A stretch of 38,666 bases of DNA from Thermodesulfobacteriota bacterium (GTDB lineage Bacteria; Desulfobacterota; Thermodesulfobacteria; Thermodesulfobacteriales; Thermodesulfatatoraceae), in NCBI GenBank assembly GCA_013153725.1, contig JAADDY010000091.1, positions 1 to 38,666 on the forward strand, written 5' to 3'. A program made the translations under genes and the position numbers. Numbering within the stretch: the stretch's first letter is position 1; each line of letters starts with the position of its first letter. Below are positions 37,323-38,666 of this stretch, in pieces. The notes beneath the pieces are model-generated. The model searched no databases. It saw nothing but the letters and a program-made list of their open reading frames with translations, and had not been told where the DNA came from.

Positions 37323-38666
37323 ATGTCAATTTCGGGGCTTGAGGCCCTCTTTTCTCCCCGAAGGGTGGCCATCTTCGATGTCACCGACGAAGAGGGCACC
37401 AGAGGGGCAGAAATCTTCAAGCATCTGGTCTGGCAGGGTTTTCGGGGAGCGGTCTACCCTATAAATCCGCGCCAGGAGTCCGTCTTCGGCATCGAGACCT
37501 ACCCGGACCTTTTAAGCATCCCAAGGCCCGTGGATCTTGCCGTCATCACCGCGGACCCGCCCTCCTGGCTCGCACAGCTCGAGGAGTGTCGTAAAAAAGG
37601 CGTGCCGGCGGTCATGATCCTCGGCCCGGATTACAAAGAGCGCACCAAAGAGGCTGCCAAGCTCTCTTTTGAGATCAAATCCTTTGTCGAACGCACCGGG
37701 ATAAGGCTTTTGGGCCCCAATACCCTGGGGTTCATAAGACCGGCCTGGCGGCTGAACCTGAGCCTCTTCCCTGGGCGCATCCCCTCCGGGAATCTCGCCT
37801 TTCTCTCCGACAGTGCCACTCTCGCAGCGGCGGTGCTGGACTGGATCGAAAGCAAAAACGTGGGGCTAAGCTTCTTCGTCTCTCTCGGAGAGAAGTTGGA
37901 CGTCGATCTCGCGGATCTCATCGACTTCCTGGCCCTCGACCCCAACACGCGGGCCATCGTGGTCTATCTCGAGGAGATCAAATCCGGGCGGAAGTTCATG
38001 AGCGCGGCCCGGGCCTTTGCAAGACTAAAGCCTTTGATGGTGGTGAAAGCCGGGGGCTGGACCCCGAAAGGAGAGGGCCTTCTCGAAGAGCTGGCCCTCG
38101 AGGCCCGCGTCTACAAGGCCGCCTTTAAACGGGCCGGCATCGTCCAGGTAAAGGAGGTCTCTGAGCTCTTTTACGTCGCAGAAAGCCTTTCCAAACAGCC
38201 CCGTCCCAAGGGTCCTCGCCTGGCCATCGTCACCAACGCTGGAGGGCCAGCGAAGATCGCCAAGGACGTCCTCAGAGAGCTGAGAGGTGAGCTCGCCTCC
38301 TTTTCAGAAGAAACCCGCCAGGAGCTTTTCGAGCTTCTCAAACGCCCGGCCCAAAATCCCCTCGATCTCCTCTCGGATGCCTCCCCTGGCCTCTACCGTG
38401 AGGCCCTGCGCCTGGTGCTCAAAGATGTGCAGGTTGACGGTGTGCTCGTGATCTTCTCTCCCGTCCTTCACGCTTCGCCAGAGGACGTGGCCTGGGCCGT
38501 GGTGAGGGCCCAGAAGGAGTTCCCCAAAAAGCCTGTCCTAGCAAGTTTCATGGGTGAAGGCCGGGTCAAGAACGCCCAGCTGGTGCTAGCTCGCGAGCGC
38601 ATCCCTTATTTCATGACCCCGGTAGAGGCGGTGAAAAGCTTCTTCTACATGTACCGCTACGACCAC
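37323..38666 (+). CDS. NDP-forming acyl-CoA synthetase-like / Pat-like protein (partial, runs off window end)
   Basis: 448 open codons from ATG 37323: MSISGLEALFSPRRVAIFDVTDEEG...GAVYPINPRQESVFGIETYPDLLSIPRPVDLAVI...IRLLGPNTLGFIRP...; not in the ORF track because it has no stop in the window. Confidence 0.85.
   Translation, partial: MSISGLEALFSPRRVAIFDVTDEEGTRGAEIFKHLVWQGFRGAVYPINPRQESVFGIETYPDLLSIPRPVDLAVITADPPSWLAQLEECRKKGVPAVMILGPDYKERTKEAAKLSFEIKSFVERTGIRLLGPNTLGFIRPAWRLNLSLFPGRIPSGNLAFLSDSATLAAAVLDWIESKNVGLSFFVSLGEKLDVDLADLIDFLALDPNTRAIVVYLEEIKSGRKFMSAARAFARLKPLMVVKAGGWTPKGEGLLEELALEARVYKAAFKRAGIVQVKEVSELFYVAESLSKQPRPKGPRLAIVTNAGGPAKIAKDVLRELRGELASFSEETRQELFELLKRPAQNPLDLLSDASPGLYREALRLVLKDVQVDGVLVIFSPVLHASPEDVAWAVVRAQKEFPKKPVLASFMGEGRVKNAQLVLARERIPYFMTPVEAVKSFFYMYRYDH

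Noticed and set aside
1-38666. CRISPR arrays, tRNAs, rRNAs, IS elements, phage genes
   Set aside because: No regularly spaced repeats, no tRNA/rRNA signatures and no transposase or phage-like ORFs noticed on either strand; a covariance-model scan was not possible.

Overview
The window is a compact, GC-moderate bacterial chromosome segment, probably from a thermophile. Gene content resembles Thermodesulfobacteria-type genomes, but taxonomy is inferred only. Positions 1-15.6 kb hold a complete S10/spc/alpha ribosomal-protein operon: tuf 3' end, rpsJ through rplQ, with secY, adk, map, infA, rpmJ and rpoA, closed by an intrinsic terminator at about 15628-15660. After it come an orphan PAS histidine kinase, an NSS-family Na+ symporter with a MetS-like micro-subunit, rarA, an in-frame ybeY-pdxJ fusion ORF, a small basic protein, rfaE1, recA, mscS, a divergent DAHP-synthase-like gene, a radical SAM protein and pdxA. 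These are followed by a leftward aspS-otsAB-DUF5752-treT cluster, a DJ-1/PfpI protein, a leftward polX-exosortase-epsI cluster, and the start of a degenerate NDP-forming acyl-CoA synthetase/Pat-like gene running off the right edge. No tRNA, rRNA, CRISPR array or mobile element was found. The points most worth follow-up are: (1) the tightly coupled OtsAB / duplicated DUF5752 / TreT-like cluster; (2) the YbeY-PdxJ fusion with an internal Shine-Dalgarno and start; (3) the Pat/ACD-like protein that lacks the catalytic His; (4) the acidic low-complexity tail on L17; (5) the orphan exosortase-EpsI pair coupled to polX; and (6) the overlap of all three convergent gene pairs. All assignments come from reading translated motifs; no database search was run.
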